Source: Chryseobacterium sp. (GTDB lineage Bacteria; Bacteroidota; Bacteroidia; Flavobacteriales; Weeksellaceae). Taken from it: DNA of 64,000 bases. The stretch lies in contig JAITUA010000003.1 of NCBI GenBank assembly GCA_031286615.1, positions 496,001 to 560,000 of the forward strand. The letters run 5' to 3'. A program made the translations under genes and the position numbers. Under the pieces are notes generated by a model. The model ran no database searches. It was not told the DNA's origin and was given only the letters and a program-made list of their open reading frames with translations. This document shows, piece after piece, positions 1-8,694 of the stretch (the stretch's first letter is position 1; each line of letters starts with the position of its first letter).

Positions 1-1274
1 GCTATTGTTCCCTGATCTATCGCCAGATATCTTGGTGTAAACCAATTGTTGTAATTGATAGACGTAGCATCATAAGGACCTGCAGATCCTATAAATTCAG
101 GCTTTTGAGTATAAATGAATCTCAGGAAATCCATTGATTCTTTCGGGGTATAAGGGAAACTGCTCAATGCAGCTGTAGGACTTATCACTCCGTTATCATT
201 AGTAGGCATGTGAGCCGTGTATCCTGCACTTCCATCCTCATTTCTTGTGTAACCGGCTGTAAGCCCCCAATAACCAGGTCCGTAACCTTTCCATTGTTTT
301 GGGTTTTCAACACAGTATTTGTAATCGATAAGGGTTTGATTTTTATTGATATCAAAATAGTTTTTGACAAGTTTATCAGATAATCCTGTAGGATCCAATC
401 CGATATATGAATATTGCGCCCAGAAAAGCGGGCCGCCGTATTCTTCAGCGTAATTGTGTTTTACGTACAGAGGTAATCCGTATTTTGTTTTGTCTGTAAG
501 GTAGGTTCCGTTTCTTGTCCAGCCTTTGTAATAGGTTTCGGCATCAATGGAATATGTAGGTGAAGATGCAGCCAGAATATAGGAAATAAGACATTCATTA
601 TATCCTTCCAGAGGAAAGTTCATTTCCCATTGATATTCGGGTGACCAGTGCCAATAGAGAACTTTTTCACCACCTTTTGTATACCAGTTCCACTGAATTC
701 CTTTCCATAATTCATCACATTTTGCAGCGAGTGCTTTTTCTTCTGCGTCTCCGTTTTTAAAGTATTCACGAACCATCAGTATTCCCGAAGTAAGGAATGC
801 AGTTTCCACAAGATCCCCGCCATTATCTTTTTTGCCAAAGGGAACCGTCTTTCCGGTTTCCCCATTGATCCAATGTGGCCAGGCACCTTTGTGTCGGTCT
901 GCCTTCGCCAGGAAATCCATGATATGAGTAAGCCTTTTCACAGCTTCTTTTCTTGGAACAAATCCTCTTTCTGTTCCCACAAGAATGGTTGCCAGACCAA
1001 AGCCTGAACCTCCTGTAGTGATAACATGTTTATCATTATCCGGATAGATATTATCTTCGTGATAACGCTCTCTTCCTAACATTGAATTAGGTTCTGCATA
1101 ATCCCAGAAATACTTCAAAGCATCTTTCTGTACTCTATCCATAAGCTGTTCATCCGTGATATTGCTTTTTACGGCTTCAATTTTTCCAACTTCCTGTTTG
1201 GCAGCGGGAGCATTTTTACAGGAATACACAAAAAATAAAGAGGTGATAGCAATTGATAATACGTTCCTTTTCAT
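1..1274 (-). CDS. Glycoamylase-like / GH144-like secreted glucan hydrolase lipoprotein (partial, 3' end outside window)
   Basis: The frame opens at the ATG at 1274 and runs off the left edge, giving about 424 residues. A lipoprotein signal is visible (FVYSC, Cys19), so the mature protein should be lipid-anchored. The body has the aromatic- and acid-rich blocks of the Pfam glycoamylase domain: a TTGGSGFG block near residue 85, GAWPHWINGETG, LYWHWSPEYQWEMNFPLEGY, and GLTAGYTRNEDGSAGY. In Bacteroidota this domain is typical of GH144 endo-beta-1,2-glucanases, so a beta-glucan substrate is likely but inferred. It is the third gene of the susC-susD operon, 76 bp after susD, as expected for the surface or periplasmic hydrolase of a polysaccharide utilisation locus. 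Family assignment is fairly sure; substrate is not. Confidence 0.82.
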   Translation of the reverse strand, partial: MKRNVLSIAITSLFFVYSCKNAPAAKQEVGKIEAVKSNITDEQLMDRVQKDALKYFWDYAEPNSMLGRERYHEDNIYPDNDKHVITTGGSGFGLATILVGTERGFVPRKEAVKRLTHIMDFLAKADRHKGAWPHWINGETGKTVPFGKKDNGGDLVETAFLTSGILMVREYFKNGDAEEKALAAKCDELWKGIQWNWYTKGGEKVLYWHWSPEYQWEMNFPLEGYNECLISYILAASSPTYSIDAETYYKGWTRNGTYLTDKTKYGLPLYVKHNYAEEYGGPLFWAQYSYIGLDPTGLSDKLVKNYFDINKNQTLIDYKYCVENPKQWKGYGPGYWGLTAGYTRNEDGSAGYTAHMPTNDNGVISPTAALSSFPYTPKESMDFLRFIYTQKPEFIGSAGPYDATSINYNNWFTPRYLAIDQGTI

Positions 1275-1308
1275 GAGATCTCTTTTTATAGGGTTTCTAA
1301 CTAAAAGA

Positions 1309-1332
1309 AGAGGAGAACTTTCATTCTCCTCT
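1309..1332 (-). terminator. Intercistronic hairpin between susD-like gene and the hydrolase
   Basis: AGAGGAGAA (1309-1317) pairs perfectly with TTCTCCTCT (1324-1332) around a 6-nt loop. On the minus strand the stem is followed by TCTTTTAG, a weak U-tract. It may partly terminate or stabilise the susCD transcript and lower expression of the downstream hydrolase. Confidence 0.5.
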
Positions 1333-1350
1333 AAATGTTTATGATTTATT

Positions 1351-2802
1351 TTAATAGCCAGGATTTTGAGCCGACAATCCGCCTGCTTCCATTATAAAGT
1401 CTTGTGGAAGTGGGAATACTTCATGTTTTCCAACGATGAATTTCTTACCACCATCAGCAGCCATAGCGGCTTGTGCTTGTCCGGTTCTTACCAAATCAAA
1501 CCATCTGTCATGCTCGAAAGCAAGCTCTAACCTTCTTTGTTTCCAGATATCTGTCCTTACGTCTGCCTGAGATGAAGCAGGAGTATTTCCGATATTAGCT
1601 CTGTTTCTTACCTGATTCAGGAAAGGAATAGCAGCTGAAGTTTGTCCTAATTCATTCATTGCTTCAGCTCTGATTAGTAATACTTCGGCATATCTCAGGT
1701 AACGAATGTTTACGTCTGTTGAAGCCTGATCTCTATAATTTGAAGAATAAGCTTTATAATTATAGAATTTATTTTCAGTATTTGGACCTACGTAATATCC
1801 ATCATATAAAGTCATATCTCTATGGATAATCGTAGCATCTCTTCTGGAATCTGTTGCAGAGTAAGCGTCGTACAGACCTTGGGTAGGTGTAGCAAATCCC
1901 CAGCCCCAGCCTGTAGTACCTCTTGCTCCTTGAACCTGGCTATACTGTTGAATTGCTCTTCCTGCCGTTCCTCCACTGCCATTAATTTCAAAGATAGATT
2001 CAGCATTATTTTCACCTGAAACTTTATAAATCTCCTGGAAATTAGGTGTCAATGAATAACCTGTAACCAAATTAGTCTCATCTACAGCCAACTGCCATTT
2101 CTTCTGATATAAATACACCTTAGCTAAAAGTGCATGAGCTGCACCTTTTGTAGCTCTTTGTCCCCCAGTTCCAGAAGGTAAAACAGCTGCTGCATCTTTA
2201 AGGTCTTTTTCTATAAATGCGTAAATTTCTTCTTTACTTTTTCTTGTAAGCGTCATCAATTTATCTGCTTCAACTCCTGTTACAGGAACGTGGTCTACCA
2301 ATGGAACTCCTCCAAAAGATTTCACTAAAGTAAAATACATGAACGCTCTTAAAAACTTAGCTTCGCCAGCTAATCTTTCACGCAGTTGCGGATCAGCTTT
2401 ATCTAATTGAGGGAGATATTTCAATGCCTGATTACATCTGTTAATTCCCTGATAATTTGACGCAAACAATTCTTTAAATGATGGAGTTGAAGGTGTAAAT
2501 GTCAAAGCATCCAAAATATCTTTATCTGAGCCTGAATCACTTGCACTTGAACCTTTATCTGCATCATCAGAAACAATTGATGTAACTCCGATCCAGGCAA
2601 ACGTACTCATGTTCCAATCTAAAAACTTAGCATAAATAGCTGTAACCAAACTATTGGCTCCTGCATCATTATTATATATTTCACCCAATGCAGACTCAGG
2701 AATTGCTTCTGTAGGTGATACATCTATAAAGTCATTACTACAACTTTGGTTAACAGCTCCTAAAATTAAAAATGCGGCTGCTATGATATATTTCTTATTC
2801 AT
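1351..2802 (-). CDS. SusD/RagB family outer-membrane nutrient-binding lipoprotein
   Basis: A 483-residue protein with a lipoprotein signal (lipobox before Cys21, then SNDFIDVSPTEA). The N-terminal SusD domain with TPR-like helices is seen in ATKGAAHALLAKVYLYQKKW, and the C-terminal RagB/SusD signature in LRYAEVLLIRAEAMNELG and WKQRRLELAFEHDRWFDLVR. SusD proteins sit on the cell surface as a lid over their SusC partner and capture glycan. The start is 3 bp after the SusC stop, so the two are co-transcribed and made in stoichiometric amounts. With the downstream glycoamylase-like enzyme this makes a small utilisation locus. Family call is firm; ligand is unknown. Confidence 0.95.
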   Translation of the reverse strand: MNKKYIIAAAFLILGAVNQSCSNDFIDVSPTEAIPESALGEIYNNDAGANSLVTAIYAKFLDWNMSTFAWIGVTSIVSDDADKGSSASDSGSDKDILDALTFTPSTPSFKELFASNYQGINRCNQALKYLPQLDKADPQLRERLAGEAKFLRAFMYFTLVKSFGGVPLVDHVPVTGVEADKLMTLTRKSKEEIYAFIEKDLKDAAAVLPSGTGGQRATKGAAHALLAKVYLYQKKWQLAVDETNLVTGYSLTPNFQEIYKVSGENNAESIFEINGSGGTAGRAIQQYSQVQGARGTTGWGWGFATPTQGLYDAYSATDSRRDATIIHRDMTLYDGYYVGPNTENKFYNYKAYSSNYRDQASTDVNIRYLRYAEVLLIRAEAMNELGQTSAAIPFLNQVRNRANIGNTPASSQADVRTDIWKQRRLELAFEHDRWFDLVRTGQAQAAMAADGGKKFIVGKHEVFPLPQDFIMEAGGLSAQNPGY

Positions 2803-2805
2803 TTT

Positions 2806-5655
2806 TTAAAAATTTAGGTTAACACCAAATACAAAAGATCTCAATGTAGGATAAGCATCCAATTCTACTCCTGCACGTTTATATGGATCTCCTTCTGCAG
2901 TAGGATCCGCAGGATTGTATCCAGATAATTCTGAAGAATATCCTGAGTATTTCTGGAACACAAAAGGATTAATTGCACTTACATAAAGCTTAATTGATTT
3001 TACATAATCAGTTAAGTTCTTAAATGTATATCCTACCGAAATATTATTGATTCTGAAATAATCTCCACTTTCTAAATAGAATGTTGAGGCAATTGGAATA
3101 TTTGCAGGATTTACAGGATTCGCAGCATTAGTATTTGTTGGTGTCCAGAAATTATTAGCTACAGAAGCCTCAACATTTTCACCACCATTTCTTTGTGCTT
3201 TTTTACCATTGTATACTTTAAATCCAAAAGCTCCATAACCACTCAAGGCAAAGTCCCAATTTTTATAAGACATTGAAATATTTACACCTAACGTTGATTT
3301 TGGAATGTAAGAATCAAAGAAACGTCTGTCTCCTGGGTCGGCACTTCCTGTAACTCCGTTACCATTCAAGTCTTTAAACTTCAGGTTACCATTTGCATCA
3401 TAACCATCAGCCTCCCATAAATAGAAACTTCCTAATGCGTAACCAACTGCATTAGCGTTAAAAAGTTTTGTATCTTGTCCATTTCCAAGATTTCCTCCCA
3501 CAATTTGAGAAACCGGCTTAGAAAGATCAATGCTGGCAAGCTTGTTCTTATTATAAGAATAATTGGCACCAATTGAATAGGTAAAATCCTCACCTACTTT
3601 ATCTGCCCAGTTTAGACTTACCTCAGCACCTTTATTAACAACACTTCCCATATGGGAATAATTCAAATCAGAAATTCCGGTTGCCATATAGGGAACAACA
3701 CCCAAAATAAGATTTTTGGTTTTTCTGTTATAGATATCAAAAGTACCTGTCAATCTTCTATCCAAGATACCAAAATCTAACCCTAAAGAAGATTCTTCTG
3801 TAACTTCCCATCCCAAATCCGGATCGTAGCCTTTATTGACAGTAACTCCATTACTTACCGGTGAACTTCCAAACGCATAATTATAAGTTGCTCCCATTGA
3901 AAGTGGTAAATAATTCAAAGGCACATTCTGGTTACCGATTTTACCCCATCCTCCTCTAAGTTTCAACAAATCAAAGAATCCATCTTTCATAAAGTTTTCT
4001 TCGGAGATAATCCAACCTGCACCAAATGATGGGAATGTTCCCCATTTATTACCAGCAGCAAATTGAGAAGAACCATCTCTTCTGATTGTTCCACTTAATA
4101 AATAACGATTCATAAATTTATATTGGAATCGTCCGAAATAGGAAATGGTAGTATTTCTGTTTCCTTTTATAGATTCAAGAGCTTTAGTATCGCTATCACT
4201 ATACAGATTACCATAATAATCAACGCCGCTAAGGTTCCAGTAATCTTTTGAAACAGGAACATCTTTTCTGTTAATAATCAAAGTCTCAAGCCCATTCTTT
4301 ACTGAAGCTTCTGTACCTACAACAACTTCAATATCATGGTTTTCAATTTTCTTTGTGTATGTTAAATAATTATTAAGTAACCAGTTGAAATAGTTTTGAC
4401 TTTTATTAGTCAATCTGGTAAGTGGTGATGTAGTTGAATATTGATTATCCGTTCTCATCGGATCACTATCCAACCAGAACGATTTAGAATTTACGAAATT
4501 ATAATATTTATAATTACCATACTCTCCACTAAACTGAGAGGTAAACTTTAAATCTTTATAGATATCTATATCCAATTTTAATCCACCTTGTAATAAGAAA
4601 TTTCTACCTCTTTGGTTGTCATAAGCAAGCTGCATCACAGGATTACCCACATTATTAAATCTACCTCCTTCATAATCGATATTTCCAGTAGTCTTATTAT
4701 AAATAGGCTGACCGTATTTTCCATTCGGATAATATACAGGAACTAATGGTGATTGTTTGTAAGCATTTGTAAAAGCGCCATATGATTTAGGAGTATCATT
4801 CGTAAAAGTAGCACTTAAGGTCTGAGCTAACCTGATACCTTTAGTAATTCTGAACTCGTTATTCGTTCTTACTGTGGTTCTATTGTAATTGGTTCCTTTA
4901 AGGATAGATTGTTCATCGTAATTGCTTAAACTTAAAAAGTATTTTGCAACTTCTGAAGATCCGGAAATAGATAAATTATGTTGGTTATAAATACCTGTCC
5001 TTGTAATTTCTTTAAACCAATCAGTATCGTATGGTTGATTAGGATTCAAATAATTACTTGCTTTACCTGCGTTATTATAATTCGCAAATTCAGACCCGTT
5101 AGCCATTTTGATGGTTTTCAAAGGGGTTCTAAATCCAACAAGTCCATCATAAGAAACGCTTAGCTTTCCTCTACCTGATTTTGTAGTAATAATGATTACC
5201 CCGTTAGCGGCTCTGTTACCATAAATCGCTAATGCTGCTGCATCTTTCAATACATCGTAGGTCAGAATATCATTAGAATTAATATTGTTGATGTTATCAG
5301 TAAACATTCCATCAACGACATATAATGGAGTTCTCCCACCTAATACAGTACCAAGTCCTCTGATCATTACTGTCGGAGTAGATCCCGGTGCATCGGAAGC
5401 AATTACCTGTACCCCGGCTGCTTTACCCTGGATAGCTTGTGATGCATTCAACACCTTAGTTCTGGTTACTTCTTCTGCACTGATAGAGCTAATAGAAGTA
5501 GTATTATCTACTTTTTTACGGCTACCATATCCAATCATAACGACTTCGTCAATCTTCTGGACTTTAGCAGAATCCTGCGTAACCTGTGCATTCACGTTCA
5601 TCCCGAAATACAACACGGCAATGAGACATGAGTACTTTAAATTACTTTGTTTCAT
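2806..5655 (-). CDS. SusC/RagA family TonB-linked outer-membrane transporter
   Basis: A 949-residue protein with a Sec signal (about residues 1-23, ending VNA), a TonB-box-like stretch (KIDEVVMIGYGSRKK), then the plug domain with the SusC signatures VMIRGLGT and PLYVVDG and the plug motif DVLKDAAALAIYGNRAANGVIII. The rest is beta-barrel, ending in a typical aromatic C-terminus (FVFGVNLNF). It imports oligosaccharides released or bound by the SusD partner, energised by TonB-ExbBD. The usual roughly 80-residue carboxypeptidase-regulatory-like domain between signal and plug is missing, so this is a short form. First gene of the susC-susD-hydrolase operon. Very sure of the family. Confidence 0.95.
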   Translation of the reverse strand: MKQSNLKYSCLIAVLYFGMNVNAQVTQDSAKVQKIDEVVMIGYGSRKKVDNTTSISSISAEEVTRTKVLNASQAIQGKAAGVQVIASDAPGSTPTVMIRGLGTVLGGRTPLYVVDGMFTDNINNINSNDILTYDVLKDAAALAIYGNRAANGVIIITTKSGRGKLSVSYDGLVGFRTPLKTIKMANGSEFANYNNAGKASNYLNPNQPYDTDWFKEITRTGIYNQHNLSISGSSEVAKYFLSLSNYDEQSILKGTNYNRTTVRTNNEFRITKGIRLAQTLSATFTNDTPKSYGAFTNAYKQSPLVPVYYPNGKYGQPIYNKTTGNIDYEGGRFNNVGNPVMQLAYDNQRGRNFLLQGGLKLDIDIYKDLKFTSQFSGEYGNYKYYNFVNSKSFWLDSDPMRTDNQYSTTSPLTRLTNKSQNYFNWLLNNYLTYTKKIENHDIEVVVGTEASVKNGLETLIINRKDVPVSKDYWNLSGVDYYGNLYSDSDTKALESIKGNRNTTISYFGRFQYKFMNRYLLSGTIRRDGSSQFAAGNKWGTFPSFGAGWIISEENFMKDGFFDLLKLRGGWGKIGNQNVPLNYLPLSMGATYNYAFGSSPVSNGVTVNKGYDPDLGWEVTEESSLGLDFGILDRRLTGTFDIYNRKTKNLILGVVPYMATGISDLNYSHMGSVVNKGAEVSLNWADKVGEDFTYSIGANYSYNKNKLASIDLSKPVSQIVGGNLGNGQDTKLFNANAVGYALGSFYLWEADGYDANGNLKFKDLNGNGVTGSADPGDRRFFDSYIPKSTLGVNISMSYKNWDFALSGYGAFGFKVYNGKKAQRNGGENVEASVANNFWTPTNTNAANPVNPANIPIASTFYLESGDYFRINNISVGYTFKNLTDYVKSIKLYVSAINPFVFQKYSGYSSELSGYNPADPTAEGDPYKRAGVELDAYPTLRSFVFGVNLNF

Positions 5656-5740
5656 ATAGTTTCAATTTTATTCAAATAAATTCAAATTTGTACCTGTCTC
5701 TAAAGTGGAGTTATTTAAAATCTCAAAAAAAGACATTAAC

Positions 5741-5748
5741 CAAAAATA
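5741..5748 (-). promoter_or_regulatory. Possible -7 element for the susC operon; rest of the 363-bp divergent gap is AT-rich
   Basis: Read on the minus strand this is TATTTTTG, matching the flavobacterial TAnnTTTG -7 consensus, about 85 nt upstream of the susC start. A TTG lies only 14 nt further upstream (5763-5765), shorter than the usual spacing, so support is moderate at best. I see no sigma/anti-sigma or hybrid two-component gene next to this locus. Apart from this and the forward promoter at 5941, the stretch 5656-6018 shows nothing but AT-rich sequence. Confidence 0.35.
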
Positions 5749-5940
5749 TAAAAAATATCGAACAATGTTAAATTATCTTAAACATTTAACCATTCTCTTT
5801 TTTTATTGTTAAAAAATCAACAAGCATTCAATATTTATAATTTTTCATTCAAAATAACAATCGATTATCCATCATTTTATTAATTATAAATTAACATTTT
5901 TAACACAAAAAATCACCAAATCAGGCTGTGAATTTAATAT

Positions 5941-5971
5941 TTTGTTAAATAGAGAATAGTAATTACCTTTG
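5941..5971 (+). promoter_or_regulatory. Flavobacterial promoter for the DUF4197 gene
   Basis: TTTG at 5941-5944, a 19-nt spacer, then TACCTTTG at 5964-5971. This is an excellent match to the Bacteroidota/Flavobacterium consensus (TTG, about 19 nt, TAnnTTTG). The gene starts at 6019, leaving a leader of roughly 40 nt. Confidence 0.75.
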
Positions 5972-6018
5972 GTGCAGTTTTTGACAAAAAAGCATTTAGA
6001 AATAAATTAGAAAAATCA

Positions 6019-6690
6019 ATGAAAAAATATATCATTGCAGCCGCTCTTATTATAGGAACCGGTGCTGTTATTACCACCAGTGTACAATCGTGTACCACAT
6101 TGGCCACATCAGACATGGGGCTTTCTATTATTAAAAGAATTCTGCTTAATGGTATTGATAAAGGAATGGGCATCTACGGAAACAAGGAAGCCTTTCTGCA
6201 GAATAATATGGTAGACAAAGCACTTCCAAAAGAGCTAAGAGACATCAATTCTACGCTGGAAAAAGTAGCTCCGTCATTGGTTGCTAAAGAAAGGGATTTT
6301 ATTGCACAGGCAGCAGCTTATACGGTAAATACTTCAAAACCTATTCTGGAAGGTGCCGTAAACAGTCTGAACGCTCAGGATGTAACGAGAATCATGCAGG
6401 GAACTACTGCAACACAGGTTCTGAAAGAAAAAACATCCCAACAGCTTATTGCTGCAATCGCCCCCAAAGTGGATGAGAAACTGAATGAATACGGGATTGT
6501 AAAAACCATTAACTCCGCATTGTCAGGAAGCAATTTCTTGGGCAGTCTTTTAGGAGGAAATCAAAACACAGTGAATTCAGGTGGATTGAGCCAGCTGGCT
6601 TCTGAACAATTGGTAAATGGGTTATTCAATATCATTGAAGATTACGAGCATCAGAACTCCAAATCACTCCTGGGACCATTTGGAAAATAG
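6019..6690 (+). CDS. DUF4197 family lipoprotein
   Basis: A 223-residue protein with a lipoprotein signal (TTSVQSC, Cys25). The mature part carries the features of DUF4197: an early helical segment with GIDKGMGIYGNKEAFLQN, a central LPKELRDINSTLEKV block, and AQDVTRIMQGTTATQVLKEK, followed by a helix ending NSALSGS. The family is a periplasmic or membrane-anchored helical protein of unknown function. A strong flavobacterial promoter lies about 50 nt upstream, and the DUF493 gene follows 40 bp downstream, so the two may be co-transcribed. Family recognition is good; function is unknown. Confidence 0.8.
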   Translation: MKKYIIAAALIIGTGAVITTSVQSCTTLATSDMGLSIIKRILLNGIDKGMGIYGNKEAFLQNNMVDKALPKELRDINSTLEKVAPSLVAKERDFIAQAAAYTVNTSKPILEGAVNSLNAQDVTRIMQGTTATQVLKEKTSQQLIAAIAPKVDEKLNEYGIVKTINSALSGSNFLGSLLGGNQNTVNSGGLSQLASEQLVNGLFNIIEDYEHQNSKSLLGPFGK

Positions 6691-6730
6691 GAGAAATTTC
6701 GTTATATTTATATTATATTAATAATTGCAG

Positions 6731-7036
6731 ATGGATATATTACAAGGAAATCAACACGCAAATCCTGAAGACTTTTACAAGTCTTTGAAGGATAAACTGG
6801 AGGGTCATCATGATTTTCCGGAAGATTATTTATTTAAATTTATTATTCCTACAGACCAGTCAAAACTTACTGAAATATACAGAGTTTTTGACGGCATTAA
6901 ATTTACACTGGGAAACCGCGAAAGTAAAAATGGAAAATACACTGCCTGCAACATCAACGCATTTGTTTTGGATGCAGATCAGGTTGTGAATATTTATAAA
7001 GAAGTAGCAAAAATAGAAGGCGTTATTCTATTGTAA
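6731..7036 (+). CDS. DUF493 (YbeD-like) family protein
   Basis: A 101-residue cytoplasmic protein. I start it at the ATG at 6731, not at the in-frame TTG two codons earlier, because family members begin close to this point. It shows the ferredoxin-like ACT-type fold of DUF493/YbeD: DFPEDYLFKFIIP as first strand, TEIYRVFDG helix, the SKNGKYTACNINAFV strand pair, and a VVNIYKEVAKIEGVILL end. Related proteins are often encoded next to lipB in proteobacteria and are thought to be small regulators; the role is not established. It sits 40 bp after the DUF4197 gene and ends at a clear terminator. Confidence 0.85.
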   Translation: MDILQGNQHANPEDFYKSLKDKLEGHHDFPEDYLFKFIIPTDQSKLTEIYRVFDGIKFTLGNRESKNGKYTACNINAFVLDADQVVNIYKEVAKIEGVILL

Positions 7037-7043
7037 AAAACAG

Positions 7044-7070
7044 AAACCGTTTCATAATGAAGCGGTTTTT
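7044..7070 (+). terminator. Rho-independent terminator after DUF493
   Basis: AAACCGTTTCAT pairs with ATGAAGCGGTTT (one G-U pair) around a very short loop, followed by a T-run. It closes the DUF4197-DUF493 transcript and separates it from the lipoprotein gene at 7100. Confidence 0.75.
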
Positions 7071-7099
7071 TATTGTTTAAAACGTAAATAAAAAACACT

Positions 7100-7564
7100 A
7101 TGAACATCCAACTGATCCTATTTAATATTATTTTAATCACATCTGCAACAAGCTGTGTTCACAAAAACAGCAGTGAAAACAACACAAAAAACACTACCAC
7201 TGCAGTACAGCAGCAAAAGATTGAACAGATTCAGTTAGCGGAAAGAACTCGCGGATTTAGTAAAAGTATTGTTCTTACTTCTTCGTTAAAAACAACAAAT
7301 AATAACGAAGATATCGTTAATACTAAAATATCTCCTGCTGAATGGCAAACAGTTTCCAGACTGGCTGAAACTCTTGATTTATCTAAGATATCAGATCTTA
7401 AATCTCCTACTACAGGCAGACATTCTGACCGTGCTATGGCTGCTGCCATTACCATTATTTCCAATGGAAAAGAATATACTTCTTCAAGTTTTGATTCCAG
7501 CCACCCTCCGAAAGAACTGGAAGCTTTATATAATGCGATCAATGGAACTGAGAAATCGAAATAA
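7100..7564 (+). CDS. Small lipoprotein of unknown function
   Basis: A 154-residue protein with a lipoprotein signal (TSATSC, Cys19), a polar Asn/Thr-rich linker, then a compact domain of about 100 residues (ISPAEWQTVSRLAETLDL, SDLKSPTTGRHSDRAMAA, ITIISNGKEYTSSSFDSSHPP, ELEALYNAING). I do not recognise a named family. The GRHSDRA plus strand-turn pattern resembles small periplasmic domains common in Chryseobacterium. It stands alone between two terminators, so it is probably monocistronic. Coding assignment is firm from the signal peptide and composition; function cannot be stated. Confidence 0.75.
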   Translation: MNIQLILFNIILITSATSCVHKNSSENNTKNTTTAVQQQKIEQIQLAERTRGFSKSIVLTSSLKTTNNNEDIVNTKISPAEWQTVSRLAETLDLSKISDLKSPTTGRHSDRAMAAAITIISNGKEYTSSSFDSSHPPKELEALYNAINGTEKSK

Positions 7565-7567
7565 AAT

Positions 7568-7604
7568 AAAAAAATCCGCTCTATTTACAGAACGGATTTT
7601 TTAT
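7568..7604. terminator. Bidirectional terminator between convergent genes
   Basis: AAAAAATCCG (to 7578) pairs with CGGATTTTTT (7593-7602). The A-run on one side and T-run on the other make it functional in both directions, serving the lipoprotein gene at 7100 (+) and the ArsC-like gene ending at 7617 (-). Confidence 0.8.
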
Positions 7605-7616
7605 TTTAGGTATTTA

Positions 7617-7967
7617 TTATTTTTCAATAAAGAATTTTACATTTTCAATTGGTCTTCCCAACATGGCGACTGAGCCTTTTACCAGAATTGGTCTTTGTAT
7701 CAGAGAAGGGTTTTCGGAAAGAATTTTCAGCCATTCTTCTTCTGAATAATTTTTATCAGCATAATTCTCAATATACAGTTTATCTGTTTTACGGATAATA
7801 TGAAAAACACTTTGGTTAAGCTTTTTCAACACAGTTCTGATCTCAAGGATACTTAGCGGATCTTCAATGATATTAATAATCTCAAAAGGCACTCCATTCT
7901 CGTCAAGATACTCCAATACGGCATTTGACTTTGAACAGTTTCCATTATGTAAAACTTTAACTACCAT
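7617..7967 (-). CDS. ArsC/Spx-family thioredoxin-fold protein
   Basis: From the ATG at 7967 this is a 116-residue protein; an upstream in-frame ATG at 7982 would add only five residues (MNNYI), and the VVKVLHNGNCSKS strand-loop fits a start at MVV. HNGNCSKSNA places a catalytic-type cysteine (Cys11) where ArsC-family reductases have theirs. The rest follows the family: VPFEIINIIEDP, LSILEIRTVLKKL, LSENPSLIQRPILV with the conserved Arg, and a GRPIENVKFFI end. Members are glutathione- or thioredoxin-linked arsenate reductase-like proteins or Spx-like regulators; no ars genes are nearby, so the substrate is open. A TAAATTTG -7 element lies at 8003-8010. Confidence 0.8.
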   Translation of the reverse strand: MVVKVLHNGNCSKSNAVLEYLDENGVPFEIINIIEDPLSILEIRTVLKKLNQSVFHIIRKTDKLYIENYADKNYSEEEWLKILSENPSLIQRPILVKGSVAMLGRPIENVKFFIEK

Positions 7968-8055
7968 GATATAATTATTCAAAAAAATTAAATTCTCTTT
8001 ACCAAATTTATGAAGAATCTCACTGAATATATCTTAATATTTTAATAAAAGTATG

Positions 8056-8670
8056 TTAAAACAATCCGTGAAGTTCTGCTTCAATTTTCTCTAGAATAAA
8101 CCCGAAATCTTCCGGTTTTTCAACAAAATCAAGATCATCCACTTCTACAATCAGAAGTTTTCCTTCTGTATAGTTGGAGATCCATTTTTCATATTTCTGA
8201 TTCAGTTTTGAAAGGTATTCAATACTGATAGAGGCTTCGTATTCACGACCTCTTTTATAGATTTTTTTAACCAGATTGGGAACATCTGATTTCAGGTAAA
8301 TCAGTAAGTCCGGAGCCGAAACAAAAGACTTCATCAGATCAAAAACCGATGAGTAATTATTGAAATCTCTGTCCGAAAGAAGGTTCATATCATTTAAGTT
8401 TTCTGCAAAGATGTGAGCATCTTCATAAATAGTACGATCCTGAATGATGTTTTTACCGCTTTCTCTGATTTCCTTTACCTGACGGAATCTGCTTCCCAGG
8501 AAATAAACCTGCAGTGCGAAACTCCACTTGCTCATATCTGAATAAAAATCCTCCAGATAAGGATTATGATCTACGTCTTCAAATTGTGCATCCCATCCGT
8601 AATGCTTGGAAAGCATTGTCGTCAAAGTTGTTTTTCCTGCTCCAATGTTTCCTGTAACCGCAATATGCAT
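8056..8670 (-). CDS. Deoxynucleoside kinase (dNK family)
   Basis: A 204-residue protein that phosphorylates deoxynucleosides in the salvage pathway. The P-loop GNIGAGKT is at residues 7-14. Then come FEDVDHNPYLEDFY with the substrate-binding acid, LQVYFLGSRFRQ, the DRTIYEDAHIFA motif equivalent to the family DR(S/T) signature, LIYLKSDVP, and the LID arginines in KRGREYEASIS. Length and motif order match Gram-positive and Bacteroidota deoxyadenosine/deoxyguanosine kinases; which base it prefers cannot be read from sequence. It follows the 320-residue secreted-protein gene by 24 bp on the same strand, so the two are likely one operon. Confidence 0.92.
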   Translation of the reverse strand: MHIAVTGNIGAGKTTLTTMLSKHYGWDAQFEDVDHNPYLEDFYSDMSKWSFALQVYFLGSRFRQVKEIRESGKNIIQDRTIYEDAHIFAENLNDMNLLSDRDFNNYSSVFDLMKSFVSAPDLLIYLKSDVPNLVKKIYKRGREYEASISIEYLSKLNQKYEKWISNYTEGKLLIVEVDDLDFVEKPEDFGFILEKIEAELHGLF

Positions 8671-8694
8671 ATTCTTTTTCCTTGTATTTACTGA

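Noticed and set aside
5285-5659. Plus-strand open frame of 124 codons in the susC region
   Set aside because: Antisense to the SusC plug domain, with composition of a reverse-frame shadow.
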